A DNA stretch of 64,000 bases from Rhizobium sp. WSM4643 (GTDB lineage: Bacteria; Pseudomonadota; Alphaproteobacteria; Rhizobiales; Rhizobiaceae), in the NCBI RefSeq assembly GCF_025152745.1, contig NZ_CP104040.1, positions 2,418,001-2,482,000 of the forward strand, in the 5' to 3' direction. The notes under the pieces were generated by a model. The model was not told where the DNA came from and did not search any database. It saw only the letters and a program-made list of their open reading frames with translations. Made by a program: the position numbers and the translations under genes. Of this stretch, positions 22,953 through 32,047 are shown one piece after another; position 1 is the first letter of the stretch; each line of letters begins with the position of its first letter.

Positions 22953-25742
22953 TTACTCCCACCGGCTAATTCTATCGGTTTTCTTTGTAAACGCGGAAGC
23001 GAATGATTTCGCGCGGAATTGGAGCAGTTTCAGGCGACCCTGGGCACTGCGCGTGTAGACAAGTTCCGAATCACCGACGTAACGATTCCAAAGTTCAGCG
23101 AAATAGATGGCATCCTCTCTTTTTCGGCCGATGATCGAAGGGACTGCATGATAATCCACCCGATTCATCCGCCAGAATGTTGACGACCTTACGAGAATGT
23201 AACGGGGATTCTGTGGGGGAACGAGGACTTCCCGTAGAGCGTCGAGAAAGCGGGACCGCTCAATTGTCGTGGCACCCTCAAGCCGGCAATAGATGATGCC
23301 GTTTTGGTCGAGCGTCGCCTCGACACTCACTTTTCCCAACTCGGTCCTTATCACGCCCATATGATGCAGCGTCTCCAGAACGGTTATTCCCACCTGCTTC
23401 ATGCTCCCCTCCAGCGAGCCGTTCCGCAGCAGCAACAGGCTAGCTTTCAGTGCGCCCGGCAAGCAGAAGATGGCCAGTAATGCGAACATAACGAACAGGA
23501 CCAACTCCAGTTGTTGGAGCGATCGGATGTGTGTAGCGCGAAAGCTGTGCAAGAATCCGTTCAAGATCATACCGGCGAGCGCGGCGCTGTGCGCAAACAG
23601 AAACTTTGTCGTATTCCAGTTAACCAGCCCCTTAGGGGCATAGTTGCTCTCCAATGTTTCTTGCATCCTGGCAACGGCGCGTTTGCTGTGCAGCGCGCTA
23701 TGCCAGCGGGATTTCAGTGATTTGCGGTCTGCAGCCCTCCGTTCCATCATTTTGTTGATCTCATCAACACCGCGCGCATTCCATTTGGCGGTACCCAGCA
23801 TCAATCGTTGAAAACCGCTTTCGATCAGCGGAGGCTCGCCGAAGGACAAACCCTCAAACGCGTAAAATCGGCGCTTCAGCGCATCGACGTCGCTGCCCAG
23901 GTCTATTGTCATAGTGTCAAAGGGATCGGGCGCTTTTCTAGCGGTCGATTTCCTCCCGAAGCGCAGCAATATTCTCTGCTCGAGCTTTTCAGGGTCGATG
24001 ACCGCCAGATGCCAGACGTTCGCTGCCTTCTGAGGGTTTCGAGGATCGATGCGAATGGCACGACCGCGCATCTGATTGGAGAGTACGTATGATCCCACCG
24101 TACTTGCCAGGGTCAAAGTGTTTACGGACGGCGCGTCCCATCCTTCACCCAGCAAAGCCTGTGTGCCGACCAGGGCTGTGATCCCGCCGCGACTGAACAA
24201 CTCGGTGATTATATGCACGATATTGCGGCTCCGCTCGCCGCAGAGTTCCACGCTCAGAAAGCCTGCATCGAATGCCGCCTGTTGATAACGGATGTGTTCG
24301 GCACCGATGCCAAGACGGTCTGCGATCTCGTCAAGAATTCCTTTTGACTCCGCAGGAATGAGAATCAGACTCCCGGTCAGAATTCCAAGCTTGAGATCAA
24401 GTTCGGACCGCCGCAGCGTCTCGAAGATTGGCACAACGCCCATTCTCTCGATGGGCTGAAGGTCCGTGGGGGCAGTGGGCAGCGCATCCTTCCTTATATA
24501 GTCGGAAAGGATAACCATACGGAGTTCGTCACCCATCGACGCGCTTTCGAGCCGGGTAATATCGACGATCGCGTTGAGCTTGCTCACACTTGATACCAGC
24601 AGCTTCTGAACCGATCGTGGATCAGTCAGTCGCACTCTGCTGTGCTCCAGTGCCCTAATTTCCCTCAACCTGTCTTGCTGGCAGCGGATTGCCTCTTCAG
24701 CTTCTTCGAAATCATTGCGATAGGTGTAGATAACGCCGTTCAACATTACCTCTATCCATTCAAGCGTCAGATCCGGTATTTCACGCGCCTTGACGCCGAG
24801 AATGTCGAGAATCGACTGCGGCAAGTCGACATATTGTGAATTTAGGAAGATCAGCATGCTGGAGAAAAAGCGTGCGTCGTCCAGTATATGCTCCACATTC
24901 TCGATCGGCTGCGCAATCCATGGATGACGTAGAATTGCCTCCTTGAATTCTGCACTCTGCAGCGTTTCGATGAAGTCTCCGATCTGCGCGCGAAACTCGG
25001 TCAGCTTCTGTGCTTCCAATGCACTCGGCAGACTGAAGTGGACATAATCCTGGTGTGGGCAAAGATCGCCTTGCAACACAAGTTCCGGCACGGAAATTTC
25101 GCCGTCGATCGGCCCGCAAAGCGCCTGATAGCGGTCCCATTCCTGAGGATCTACATCATAAGGAGGCGTAGCTGTCAGCGCGACGACAGTGGGCTGGCCT
25201 AGTGCTTCCTTGAGCATCGTCAGCGCCTTCCACCACTCGTTTCTAAGATGGTGCGCTTCATCGAGCACAAGGGTGCGAACCTTCTCCTCGCGCAGCTTCG
25301 CGATGATTTTCTTTCTCGCCTTCTCCGTTTCCTGCTTGCCTAGTTCGCCGGATTGCGCCCCGTCGCTGCCCTCCTCTTCACCGTCGAGGATTTCTTCTTC
25401 GGACGGATGGCCCGAGAGCGCCGCATGCAGAGCTTGATAGGTGATGATCGTGACGGTTCCGGGCGCTTTCACATCGTGGGAAATCCACTCCGGTTCGGCA
25501 AGGTCGGCGGGCAAGAACATCGTGCGCAGCCGATGCGCCCATTGGTCCCGAATGGTCTTGCTCGGAGCCAGAATCAAAGTCGCCTCACCGAGCCTGCACA
25601 TCACTTCAAGACCTAAAACCGTTTTACCGGAGCCGGGTGCCGCCACAATATGCAACCCGTCATCGCCAATGAGATTTGTCAGATCATCAAGTATCTTCTG
25701 CTGATATTTTCGCCACTTTCCCTGAAAAGCGAGGTCCTTCAT
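22953..25742 (-). CDS. SF2 DEAH-type helicase with two C-terminal membrane segments
   Basis: The 929-residue protein has an SF2 helicase core: Walker A AAPGSGKT at 34-41, motif II DEAH at 161-164, motif III TATPP near 190-194, motif V GTQALLGEGWDAP and motif VI QMRGRAIR. An acidic insert (EEEILDGEEEGSDG, about 115-128) lies between Ia/Ib and II. The C-terminal part has two hydrophobic helices (about 712-730 and 746-771) and a further domain of about 150 residues. I know of no named family with this order. It is alone between direct repeats and its AT content looks higher than its neighbours, so it is probably acquired; a phage-defence role is plausible but unproven. Confidence 0.85.
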   Translation of the reverse strand: MKDLAFQGKWRKYQQKILDDLTNLIGDDGLHIVAAPGSGKTVLGLEVMCRLGEATLILAPSKTIRDQWAHRLRTMFLPADLAEPEWISHDVKAPGTVTIITYQALHAALSGHPSEEEILDGEEEGSDGAQSGELGKQETEKARKKIIAKLREEKVRTLVLDEAHHLRNEWWKALTMLKEALGQPTVVALTATPPYDVDPQEWDRYQALCGPIDGEISVPELVLQGDLCPHQDYVHFSLPSALEAQKLTEFRAQIGDFIETLQSAEFKEAILRHPWIAQPIENVEHILDDARFFSSMLIFLNSQYVDLPQSILDILGVKAREIPDLTLEWIEVMLNGVIYTYRNDFEEAEEAIRCQQDRLREIRALEHSRVRLTDPRSVQKLLVSSVSKLNAIVDITRLESASMGDELRMVILSDYIRKDALPTAPTDLQPIERMGVVPIFETLRRSELDLKLGILTGSLILIPAESKGILDEIADRLGIGAEHIRYQQAAFDAGFLSVELCGERSRNIVHIITELFSRGGITALVGTQALLGEGWDAPSVNTLTLASTVGSYVLSNQMRGRAIRIDPRNPQKAANVWHLAVIDPEKLEQRILLRFGRKSTARKAPDPFDTMTIDLGSDVDALKRRFYAFEGLSFGEPPLIESGFQRLMLGTAKWNARGVDEINKMMERRAADRKSLKSRWHSALHSKRAVARMQETLESNYAPKGLVNWNTTKFLFAHSAALAGMILNGFLHSFRATHIRSLQQLELVLFVMFALLAIFCLPGALKASLLLLRNGSLEGSMKQVGITVLETLHHMGVIRTELGKVSVEATLDQNGIIYCRLEGATTIERSRFLDALREVLVPPQNPRYILVRSSTFWRMNRVDYHAVPSIIGRKREDAIYFAELWNRYVGDSELVYTRSAQGRLKLLQFRAKSFASAFTKKTDRISRWE

Positions 25743-25910
25743 TCACTGCTGCCTCTTGGATCAAATGTGACGAGTCGTCGCGGAAGCTGCGACTAAAATG
25801 CTCTTCAGGAGACACTGCACCATCTTGGCGCGCGTCATGCAGCGCCAGTTATGCTCCCCGCAGTCCTTTTGACGAAATTTCAACGTCAGCGCAACGACAT
25901 CAGCTCGCTA

Positions 25911-25974
25911 TAATGAATGCGACATTCCTTCCAAAATAAGGGCGGCGTCTGCACCATGCAACGCCGCCTTTTTC
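25911..25974. repeat. Direct repeat, right copy with terminator
   Basis: This repeats 22766-22829 (60 of 64 bases), including TAATGAATGCGACATTCC. Here it does not end a visible gene: upstream is helicase promoter DNA. That asymmetry suggests the right copy marks the distal junction of an insertion. Confidence 0.85.
25941..25973 (+). terminator. Duplicate rho-independent terminator
   Basis: GGCGGCG (25941-25947) pairs with CGCCGCC (25962-25968), followed by five T. No plus-strand gene ends just upstream, so this terminator appears to be displaced from its original gene by the inserted segment. Confidence 0.8.
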
Positions 25975-26196
25975 GTGGCCTCACCATCCATTCCTAAGCC
26001 ATTTTCAACATTGAATTTCAGTCGCCTATGAGCCTGTCTTTTGCCCCGCCCGCAGCCATTCCGGCGGTTTCACCGGCCAAATCGCGGGCGATGTCGCATA
26101 TTTGCTCTTCCCGGCCGCATTTTTCCATGCCAGTGTCGCTTTCAGGACATCGGCGCGACGCATTCCGCGCAACGAATGTGTCATCGCCCCTCGAGC

Positions 26197-27228
26197 ATGG
26201 ATTTCGCTATGAACAGGATGCAGATCAAGAAGCGTTCGGTAGTCTTCTTTATGGTACCGCAATTCACCATGCTGCCCTTTTCGGCGGCCGTGGATACCTT
26301 GCGCATCGCCAATCGCATGCTCGGCTACCAGGCCTATACCTGGCGGCTGACCTCCGTCGATGGAGAAAAGGTCTATTCTTCCTGCGGCATCGGCGTCGAG
26401 GCAAATTCCTCGCTTGCCGAGGAGCGCCGTCATCTCGGCGGCGAAAACCGGCCAGGCATGGTGCTCGTCTGTTCCGGCATCGATGTCGAGCAGTTCAACA
26501 ACAAGTCGGTCAATGCCTGGCTGCGTGAATGCTACAATCGCGGCGTCGCCGTCGGCAGCCTCTGTACGGGCGCGCATGTGCTTGCCCAGGCCGGTCTCCT
26601 GAACGGCAAGCGCTGCGCCATCCACTGGGAAAACCTGCCGGGCTTTTCGGAAGCCTTCCCACAGGCGGAGGTCTATGCCGATCTCTACGAGATAGACGGC
26701 AATCTCTACACCTGCGCCGGCGGCACCGCCTCTCTGGACATGATGCTCAACCTCGTCGGCGAGGATTTCGGCGAAAGCCTCGTCAACCGCATCTGCGAGC
26801 AGCACCTGACCGACCGCGTGCGCAACCCGCACGACCGCCAGCGTCTACCGCTGCGCGCCCGCCTCGGCGTGCAGAACGCCAAGGTACTGTCGATCATCGA
26901 ACTGATGGAAGGCAATCTCGCCGAGCCGCTGTCGCTGATCGAGATCGCCGACGGCGCCGGCCTCTCGCGCCGCCAGATCGAGCGGCTGTTCCGTCAGGAG
27001 ATGGGCCGCTCGCCGGCCCGCTACTATCTGGAAATCCGCCTCGACCGTGCGCGCCACCTCCTGGTGCAGTCCTCGATGCCCGTCGTCGAGGTTGCCGTCG
27101 CCTGCGGCTTCGTCTCGGCCTCGCATTTCTCCAAGTGTTATCGCGAACTCTACCACCGCTCGCCGCAGCAGGAGCGCGCCGAGCGCAAGATGACCATGGC
27201 GACGGCAAGACAGGCGGTCGCCGCGTGA
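26197..27228 (+). CDS. GlxA-type AraC-family regulator (DJ-1/PfpI plus HTH)
   Basis: About 343 residues. The N-terminal half is a DJ-1/PfpI-like domain (SVVFFMVPQFTMLPFSAAVDTLRIAN, then GSLCTGAHVLAQAGLLNGK), which in this group senses small amines such as carnitine, betaine or arginine. The C-terminal AraC domain has two helix-turn-helix motifs (IEIADGAGLSRRQIERLFRQEMG and VVEVAVACGFVSASHFSKCYRELY). ATGs at 26197 and 26209 are both possible starts; the conserved part begins at QIKKRSVVFF. The regulated genes are not obvious from the neighbourhood. Confidence 0.88.
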   Translation: MDFAMNRMQIKKRSVVFFMVPQFTMLPFSAAVDTLRIANRMLGYQAYTWRLTSVDGEKVYSSCGIGVEANSSLAEERRHLGGENRPGMVLVCSGIDVEQFNNKSVNAWLRECYNRGVAVGSLCTGAHVLAQAGLLNGKRCAIHWENLPGFSEAFPQAEVYADLYEIDGNLYTCAGGTASLDMMLNLVGEDFGESLVNRICEQHLTDRVRNPHDRQRLPLRARLGVQNAKVLSIIELMEGNLAEPLSLIEIADGAGLSRRQIERLFRQEMGRSPARYYLEIRLDRARHLLVQSSMPVVEVAVACGFVSASHFSKCYRELYHRSPQQERAERKMTMATARQAVAA

Positions 27229-27295
27229 GACATCAAGAAAGGCCGCAACCGCCGCGGCCACTTGGACAAGTAACGATCTAACGGCAGCAAAACCG

Positions 27296-27613
27296 TCACT
27301 TCGGTTGTTGCTGCCCGGGTAGATTGTCGGGCCGAATGACCGGTGTCTTGCCTTCCTCAGGCGCGGGCTTGCTGAAATCGCTGTCTCCGGTCGGGGGCGG
27401 TTTCAGTACACCTTGGCAATCGTCCATCTTTTGCGACAGCGAACCGTCCTTGGCCGCCTTCCCGGCGTCCTCCGCTGCCGACTGATTGTTTTGATCTGCA
27501 GGCGATGCAGTGCAACGTTCCGAGCCGGCCGACGGTTGTTCTTTTGTCTGTCCAATAACGTTTGAACTTGAAAATGCGACCATCGCAAAGATCAATGCAG
27601 CTTGGATACGCAT
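27296..27613 (-). CDS. Small exported Pro/Gly/Asp-rich hypothetical protein
   Basis: The 105-residue protein has a signal peptide (MRIQAALIFAMVAFSSSNVIG). The polar, low-complexity mature part has two Cys (SERCTASPADQ and DDCQGVL) and ends in PGQQQPK. It starts 19 bases after the CBS gene stops on the same strand, so the two are probably cotranscribed. I do not recognise the family. I chose the ATG at 27613, which starts the signal peptide. Confidence 0.7.
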   Translation of the reverse strand: MRIQAALIFAMVAFSSSNVIGQTKEQPSAGSERCTASPADQNNQSAAEDAGKAAKDGSLSQKMDDCQGVLKPPPTGDSDFSKPAPEEGKTPVIRPDNLPGQQQPK

Positions 27614-27632
27614 TGGCTTTTCCCGCGCCGCT

Positions 27633-28079
27633 TCAGCCTCTCGCGCCGCCGGTCTGGGAGTGTGCGCCACCTGGCCTGGAGATGTGGGAAAGCGCCGATG
27701 CTGCAGCCCCGTCACTGGACGTCACCGCGATGTCTCCAAGCGACAGGATGCCGACGAGGCGCTTGTTCCGATTGACAACCGGCAGGCGACGAATTTGTTG
27801 ATCGCCGAGGTTCTCAAGCACGTCATTAACATCATCGTCTTCGAAGCAGTATTTCACATCGGCAGTCATCACATCCGCAATCTTGGCATCCGGCCCTTTG
27901 CCGCGGGCAACAGCGCGGACGGCAATGTCTCTATCCGTGATCATTCCCACCAGCCGGTCCCGATCGCCAACCGGAACCACACCCGCATCAATGTCTGCCA
28001 TCATTTGTGCGGCATCCTGGATTGACTGGTCGGGGCGAGCGACCAGAACGTCGCGCGTCATGGCTTCCCTGACTTGCAT
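27633..28079 (-). CDS. Paired CBS-domain protein
   Basis: The 148-residue protein is built of two CBS domains (MQVREAMTRDVLVARPDQSIQDAAQMM..., VPVGDRDRLVGMITDRDIAVRAVA; then KIADVMTADVKYCFEDDDVNDVLENL, RRLPVVNRNKRLVGILSLGDIA). CBS pairs bind adenine nucleotides and act as energy or redox sensors. Stand-alone pairs of this type are frequent stress-induced proteins in rhizobia. An EcfG-like promoter lies 34-58 bases upstream. Confidence 0.9.
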   Translation of the reverse strand: MQVREAMTRDVLVARPDQSIQDAAQMMADIDAGVVPVGDRDRLVGMITDRDIAVRAVARGKGPDAKIADVMTADVKYCFEDDDVNDVLENLGDQQIRRLPVVNRNKRLVGILSLGDIAVTSSDGAAASALSHISRPGGAHSQTGGARG

Positions 28080-28112
28080 GATGAATCCTCCGTATTTCGG
28101 TTGAATCCGCTA

Positions 28113-28137
28113 AACTTGCGGCTCAGGCATTTGTTCC
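28113..28137 (-). promoter_or_regulatory. EcfG-like promoter of the CBS gene
   Basis: On the minus strand GGAAC (28137-28133) is followed after 16 bases by AGTT (28116-28113), one mismatch from the EcfG consensus CGTT and with the same spacing as the site at 5578-5602. Confidence 0.45.
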
Positions 28138-28249
28138 ACGCCGCCATCGTCAACAGGTTTTCGGAAACAAAGCCCAACGCAACGCCACCGGCACCGCCGA
28201 CGCATTTCAGCTCGCGTTTCCGGATAGGCGAGCTGAAATGAGGTGCGCG

Positions 28250-29581
28250 CTATTGCGCCGCCTCCTCCGTCATCTTGACGTCGGAATAGACCTGGTTGCG
28301 GCCCCTATGCTTGGCCATGTAGAGGAACTGGTCGGCGGCGTTGAGGTAATTCTCGAAGGTCTCGTAACCGGCGATCTCGGCGATGCCGATCGAGATCGTG
28401 ACGCCGAGTTCCTCGTCGTCGGCCGTGACTTTCAGTCGCGAAATGTCCGACCGGATCTCGTCGCAGAGCTTGGTCGCGGCAGCGGAATCCATCTGAGGAA
28501 AGAGGATGGCGAATTCCTCGCCCCCGAGCCGCGACAGAAGATTGTCGCTGCCCTCGAAGATCGTAAACAGCCTGTTTGCGACAGCCTTCAGCACCTTGTC
28601 GCCGATCTCGTGGCCATAGGTGTCGTTCAGCCGTTTGAAATGGTCGATATCGAGAATGGCGACGGAACTCGGCACCTTCAGCCGCAGGCACGCATTCACC
28701 AGCTTCGGGCCGTTGTCGTAGAAATAGCGGCGGTTATAGAGACCAGTCAAGTAATCGCAGGCGGCCGCCGCCCGGAGCTGCCGCATCTGCGCCAGCGTTT
28801 CGGCGTTGTTGGCGATGCGGCATTGCAGTTCCTCGGCAACGAAGGGCCGGTAAACGAAATCGCTGGCGCCGGCCTTGAGAAAACTCGCCGAAAGCATGCG
28901 GTCGTTGGAGGAGGAAACGCCGATGACACGCAGCCTGTCCGAACCGAAGCGATGGCGGATGCGCCGCGTCAGCTCATAGCCGCTCATATCGGGCATATGG
29001 TGGTCGGTGACGACAAGTTCGATATCGCTGTAGGCCTCGAGCGCCGCCAGCGCCTCGAGCCCCGAATTTGCCTCGACGACGAGATATTGCTGTGCCTTCA
29101 GCAGGTCGACGAGCACCTGGCGCGCCGAGACGACGTCGTCGACGACGAGCACCCGCGTCTTACGGTTGGAAATCGCCCGCCGGACGGTGGCGACCAGATT
29201 GTCGAGCGCGAATTCATTGTCCTTCAGCACGTAGTCGATGACATTGCGCTCCATGATCTTGTTGCGCGTGTTGAGATCGAATGTCGCAGTGAAGACGATT
29301 GCCGGGATATCGTGCTCGATCGTGCAGTCGAGCGCTTCACCATAGGGCGAATCCGGCAGGTTGAGATCAACGACGGCCATGGTGTAGCCGTGACCGTCGT
29401 CGGCAAGTTCCTTGCGAAGAGCTTTCAGCGACGGGCAGGATTTGACGGCAAGGCCGAGCTCTGTCTGGAACCGGTGACAGAGCACGGCGGAAAACATCCG
29501 GGAATCTTCAACCAGAAGTATCTTGAGCCCGCCGGAGCGCAGCCCGATGCCATCTCGCTGGAAATCCGCTTGAAAAGCCAC
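28250..29581 (-). CDS. PleD-like diguanylate cyclase: REC-REC-GGDEF
   Basis: The 443-residue protein has two receiver domains and a GGDEF domain. The first receiver has VEDSRMF and AVVDLNLPD (phospho-Asp present); the second has VVDDVVSARQ and VTDHHMPD. The cyclase domain carries DHFKRLNDTYGHEIGD and the active-site GGEEF. The RxxD product-inhibition site expected just before GGEEF is not seen (GSDNLLSRL). It should make cyclic di-GMP on phosphorylation. It follows the paralogous double-receiver gene (29759-30589) after 177 bases on the same strand. Confidence 0.92.
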   Translation of the reverse strand: MAFQADFQRDGIGLRSGGLKILLVEDSRMFSAVLCHRFQTELGLAVKSCPSLKALRKELADDGHGYTMAVVDLNLPDSPYGEALDCTIEHDIPAIVFTATFDLNTRNKIMERNVIDYVLKDNEFALDNLVATVRRAISNRKTRVLVVDDVVSARQVLVDLLKAQQYLVVEANSGLEALAALEAYSDIELVVTDHHMPDMSGYELTRRIRHRFGSDRLRVIGVSSSNDRMLSASFLKAGASDFVYRPFVAEELQCRIANNAETLAQMRQLRAAAACDYLTGLYNRRYFYDNGPKLVNACLRLKVPSSVAILDIDHFKRLNDTYGHEIGDKVLKAVANRLFTIFEGSDNLLSRLGGEEFAILFPQMDSAAATKLCDEIRSDISRLKVTADDEELGVTISIGIAEIAGYETFENYLNAADQFLYMAKHRGRNQVYSDVKMTEEAAQ

Positions 29582-29758
29582 AGCCCCTACTCCCCGACGG
29601 GCTCGACTCGGCCCTTTCCCCGGCGGGGACGATAACCGAGAGGCGTGTGCGCGTGAAGGGGATAAATAACGGCGACATTACCTATAATTGCAGAAATTCT
29701 GCGACTGTCCGCGAACGTGATATCCGGCCCGCTGGCGATACCGATACTGGAAGAGCCG

Positions 29759-30589
29759 TCAGGCAACCGCCCGTTCCTTGCGCATCGATTGAATCTGCAG
29801 CAGCGTATCGAGGTTCTGATTGACGCGGCAGTAGAACTCCTCGTCGATGAAGGGACGCAGCATGAAATCATTGCCGCCGGCCTTCAGGAATCGTGCCGAA
29901 AGCAGCCGGTTCGAAGAGGAGGAAACGCCGATGATGCGCAGCTCGTGCGAGCCGATATTGGCGCGGATGCGCCGCGTCAGCTCGAAGCCGTCGATGTCGG
30001 GCATATTGTAGTCGGTGATGACAAGGCCGATATCGCGATTGGCCTTCAGGATTTCCAGCGCCTTGCCGCCGCTTTCGGCGACGCTGACACGGAAATTGTA
30101 GCGCTTCAGCCGGCTCGACAGCAGGGCGCGCGCAGTCGCACTATCGTCGACGATCAGCACGTGGTGGCGATGATTGGTGAGGAAGCGGCAGATCGATTCC
30201 GCCAGCAGGTCGACGGCGAAGATATTGTCTTTGAGGATATAATCGACGATATCCTTGGCCATCAGCTTGTCGCGCATCTTTTCATGGAAGGTGCCGGTGA
30301 AGACTATGGTCGGGATGGAGAGATCGACCAGATATTCGAGCGCTTCGCCGTTTTCGGCGCCGGGCAGGTTGATGTTCGAGATCGCCAGCGTGATCGCATC
30401 GGAAGACTTGTCGTAGGAAACCTGCAGATCCTCGAAGCTGCGGCAAATCTCGACATCGATGTCGAACAGCTCCTTGAGGCGTTTGCTGATCATCGATGTG
30501 AATACGTTGGAATCTTCCGCGACAAGAATACGCGCACCAGCAAACATTTCCCCGGAATATTGCATCCCCGAAATACCTAGAAACGCCAT
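29759..30589 (-). CDS. Double receiver protein with degenerate first receiver
   Basis: The 276-residue protein has two receiver domains and no output domain. It is paralogous to the N-terminal part of the neighbouring cyclase. In the first receiver the phospho-acceptor is replaced (AISNINLPG, with Asn where the paralog has Asp in VVDLNLPD). The second keeps it (VITDYNMPD). Both retain acidic pockets (AEDSNVF, VDDSATA) and the switch Lys region (YILKDN). It could be an adaptor or phosphate sink for the cyclase. The ATG at 30589 has AAAGG upstream. Confidence 0.88.
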   Translation of the reverse strand: MAFLGISGMQYSGEMFAGARILVAEDSNVFTSMISKRLKELFDIDVEICRSFEDLQVSYDKSSDAITLAISNINLPGAENGEALEYLVDLSIPTIVFTGTFHEKMRDKLMAKDIVDYILKDNIFAVDLLAESICRFLTNHRHHVLIVDDSATARALLSSRLKRYNFRVSVAESGGKALEILKANRDIGLVITDYNMPDIDGFELTRRIRANIGSHELRIIGVSSSSNRLLSARFLKAGGNDFMLRPFIDEEFYCRVNQNLDTLLQIQSMRKERAVA

Positions 30590-30962
30590 AGTAAACCTTT
30601 GATGTAAAATCTGTCCCGGGATCAAGCTGATACATCAATTGATTTGAATAATTATTAATCGGCGCGCCTGGATATAAATGAAGAGGCGGCCCGATGGGGT
30701 CGCCTCCGATTTCTTTGCGGATATGATTAAGAAATCGGGCGCGAAGTGCCGCATTCTCGGCATCGAACGGGCTCTCGCCGACAAACGTCGCATCGTAGGT
30801 CGATGCGAGGATTTTGATCTTCAGCTTCGTTGCTTCCTTGCGTCGTCACGCCGCGACCACGTCGGATTTAGACAACTTCCCGCGCGCCCCTTCGGCTGGC
30901 ACCGCTTGGCAGAAGCGATTATAAACAAACCATTCACCCCGACCCGCCGACAGGTTCGCCTC
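30590..30962. other. Non-coding stretch between divergent units
   Basis: These 373 bases hold the promoter of the receiver operon (AT-rich DNA near 30640-30660) and that of the cyclase-like gene. GAGGCG / CGCCTC arms (30684-30705) form a short hairpin without a T-run. I see no gene or RNA. Confidence 0.4.
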
Positions 30963-31945
30963 ATGATCCAATCCGACCCGGTGATCGCATGGCTTCTCGA
31001 CTCCGACCCGTCGATCCGTTGGCAGGTGATGCGCGACCTGCTCGACGCCACGAAGCGGGAGTGGATGGCCGAGCGGGCCAAAGTCGAGACCGAGGGCTGG
31101 GGGCCAGGCTGCTCTCCTGCCAGGACGAGGACGGGCAGTGGGCAGGCGGCGCTTTCCTGCCCGCCGGTTTCGACCCTCGGGAGTGGAAGGAGCATGGCCA
31201 GCCGTGGACGGCCACGACGTTCTCGCTGTCGCAATTGCGGGAGTTCGGTCTCGATCCCGCCTGCGGCTGCGCCAGGCGCACTGTCAAATTGATCAGCGCC
31301 AACGCCCGTTGGGAAGAAGGCGGCCAACCCTATTGGGAAGGCGAAGTCGAAGAGTGCATCAACGGCCGCACCGTCGCCGACGGCGCCTATTTCGGGATCG
31401 ACGTCTCGCCCATCGTCGACAGGCTGGCCGGCGAGCGTCTCGACGACGGCGGCTGGAACTGCGAGCGGATCAATGGCTCTGTCCGCTCGTCTTTCGCCAG
31501 CACCATCAATGTGCTGGAAGGCTTGCTGGAATACGAGAGAGCGACCGGTGGCACGCATCGGTCTCGAGAGGCGCGCAGGACGGGCGAGGAGTTTCTGCTG
31601 GCCCGCAACCTCTTCCGCCGCCTCGGCACCGGCGAGCCGGCCGACGAACGCTTCCTGCGCCTCCTGCATCCGAACCGCTGGCGCTATGACATTTTGCGCG
31701 CGCTCGATTATTTCCGCTCCAGCGCAATCCTGACCGGTACCCACCCCGATCCGCGCCTCGGCGAGGCAATTGACCACCTTCGTTCCAGACGCTTGCAGGA
31801 CGGCACCTGGCCGCTCGACGACAGCCCTGCAGGTCGGGTGTGGTTCGAGGTCGATGACGGGCAAGGCAAGCCCTCGCGGTGGGTGACGCTCCGGGCGATG
31901 CGGGTGCTCAGATGGTGGGATGCCCAGCCCTCAATCAATGCCTGA
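30963..31945 (+). pseudogene. Squalene-cyclase/prenyltransferase-like protein, frameshifted
   Basis: The ATG at 30963 opens MIQSDPVIAWLLDSDPSIRWQ... and runs to about 31103. There the frame shifts and the protein continues as ARLLSCQDEDGQWAGGAFLPAG to the stop at 31943-31945. One extra G in the run 31099-31103 (EGWG then ARLL) would restore about 328 residues. Repeated QxDG-W blocks (DEDGQWAG, DDGGWNCE, LQDGTWPLD) suit an alpha/alpha barrel of the terpene cyclase/prenyltransferase type. The shift may be a sequencing error, a true mutation or a slippery site. Function unknown. Confidence 0.75.
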
Positions 31946-32047
31946 TGGCAGACCCAGCACGCGCAGGAAATGCACCCATGACTGACTGGTGGTCAGTCAA
32001 ATCCGATCTTGCTGCCACCCTGCCCTGCCGCGCGATCTTATGTATCC

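Larger units (their letters stand above)
25743..26196. other. Intergenic region: helicase promoter, right repeat, glxA promoter
   Basis: No gene is visible in these 454 bases. 25743-25910 should hold the helicase promoter but I see no clear hexamers. 25911-25974 is the right repeat with a terminator. The rest leads into the AraC-family regulator at 26197. Confidence 0.5.

Noticed and set aside
22830..25910. Integrative element with its own integrase
   Set aside because: Only the helicase gene is present between the repeats; no recombinase is visible, so mobility must come from elsewhere or be past.
27241..27259. Terminator after the GlxA-type gene
   Set aside because: GGCCGC / GCGGCC arms form a hairpin but no T-run follows on either strand.
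28238..29635. 465-residue plus-strand frame antisense to the GGDEF gene
   Set aside because: The minus strand has two receivers and GGEEF in frame; the plus reading is a composition shadow.
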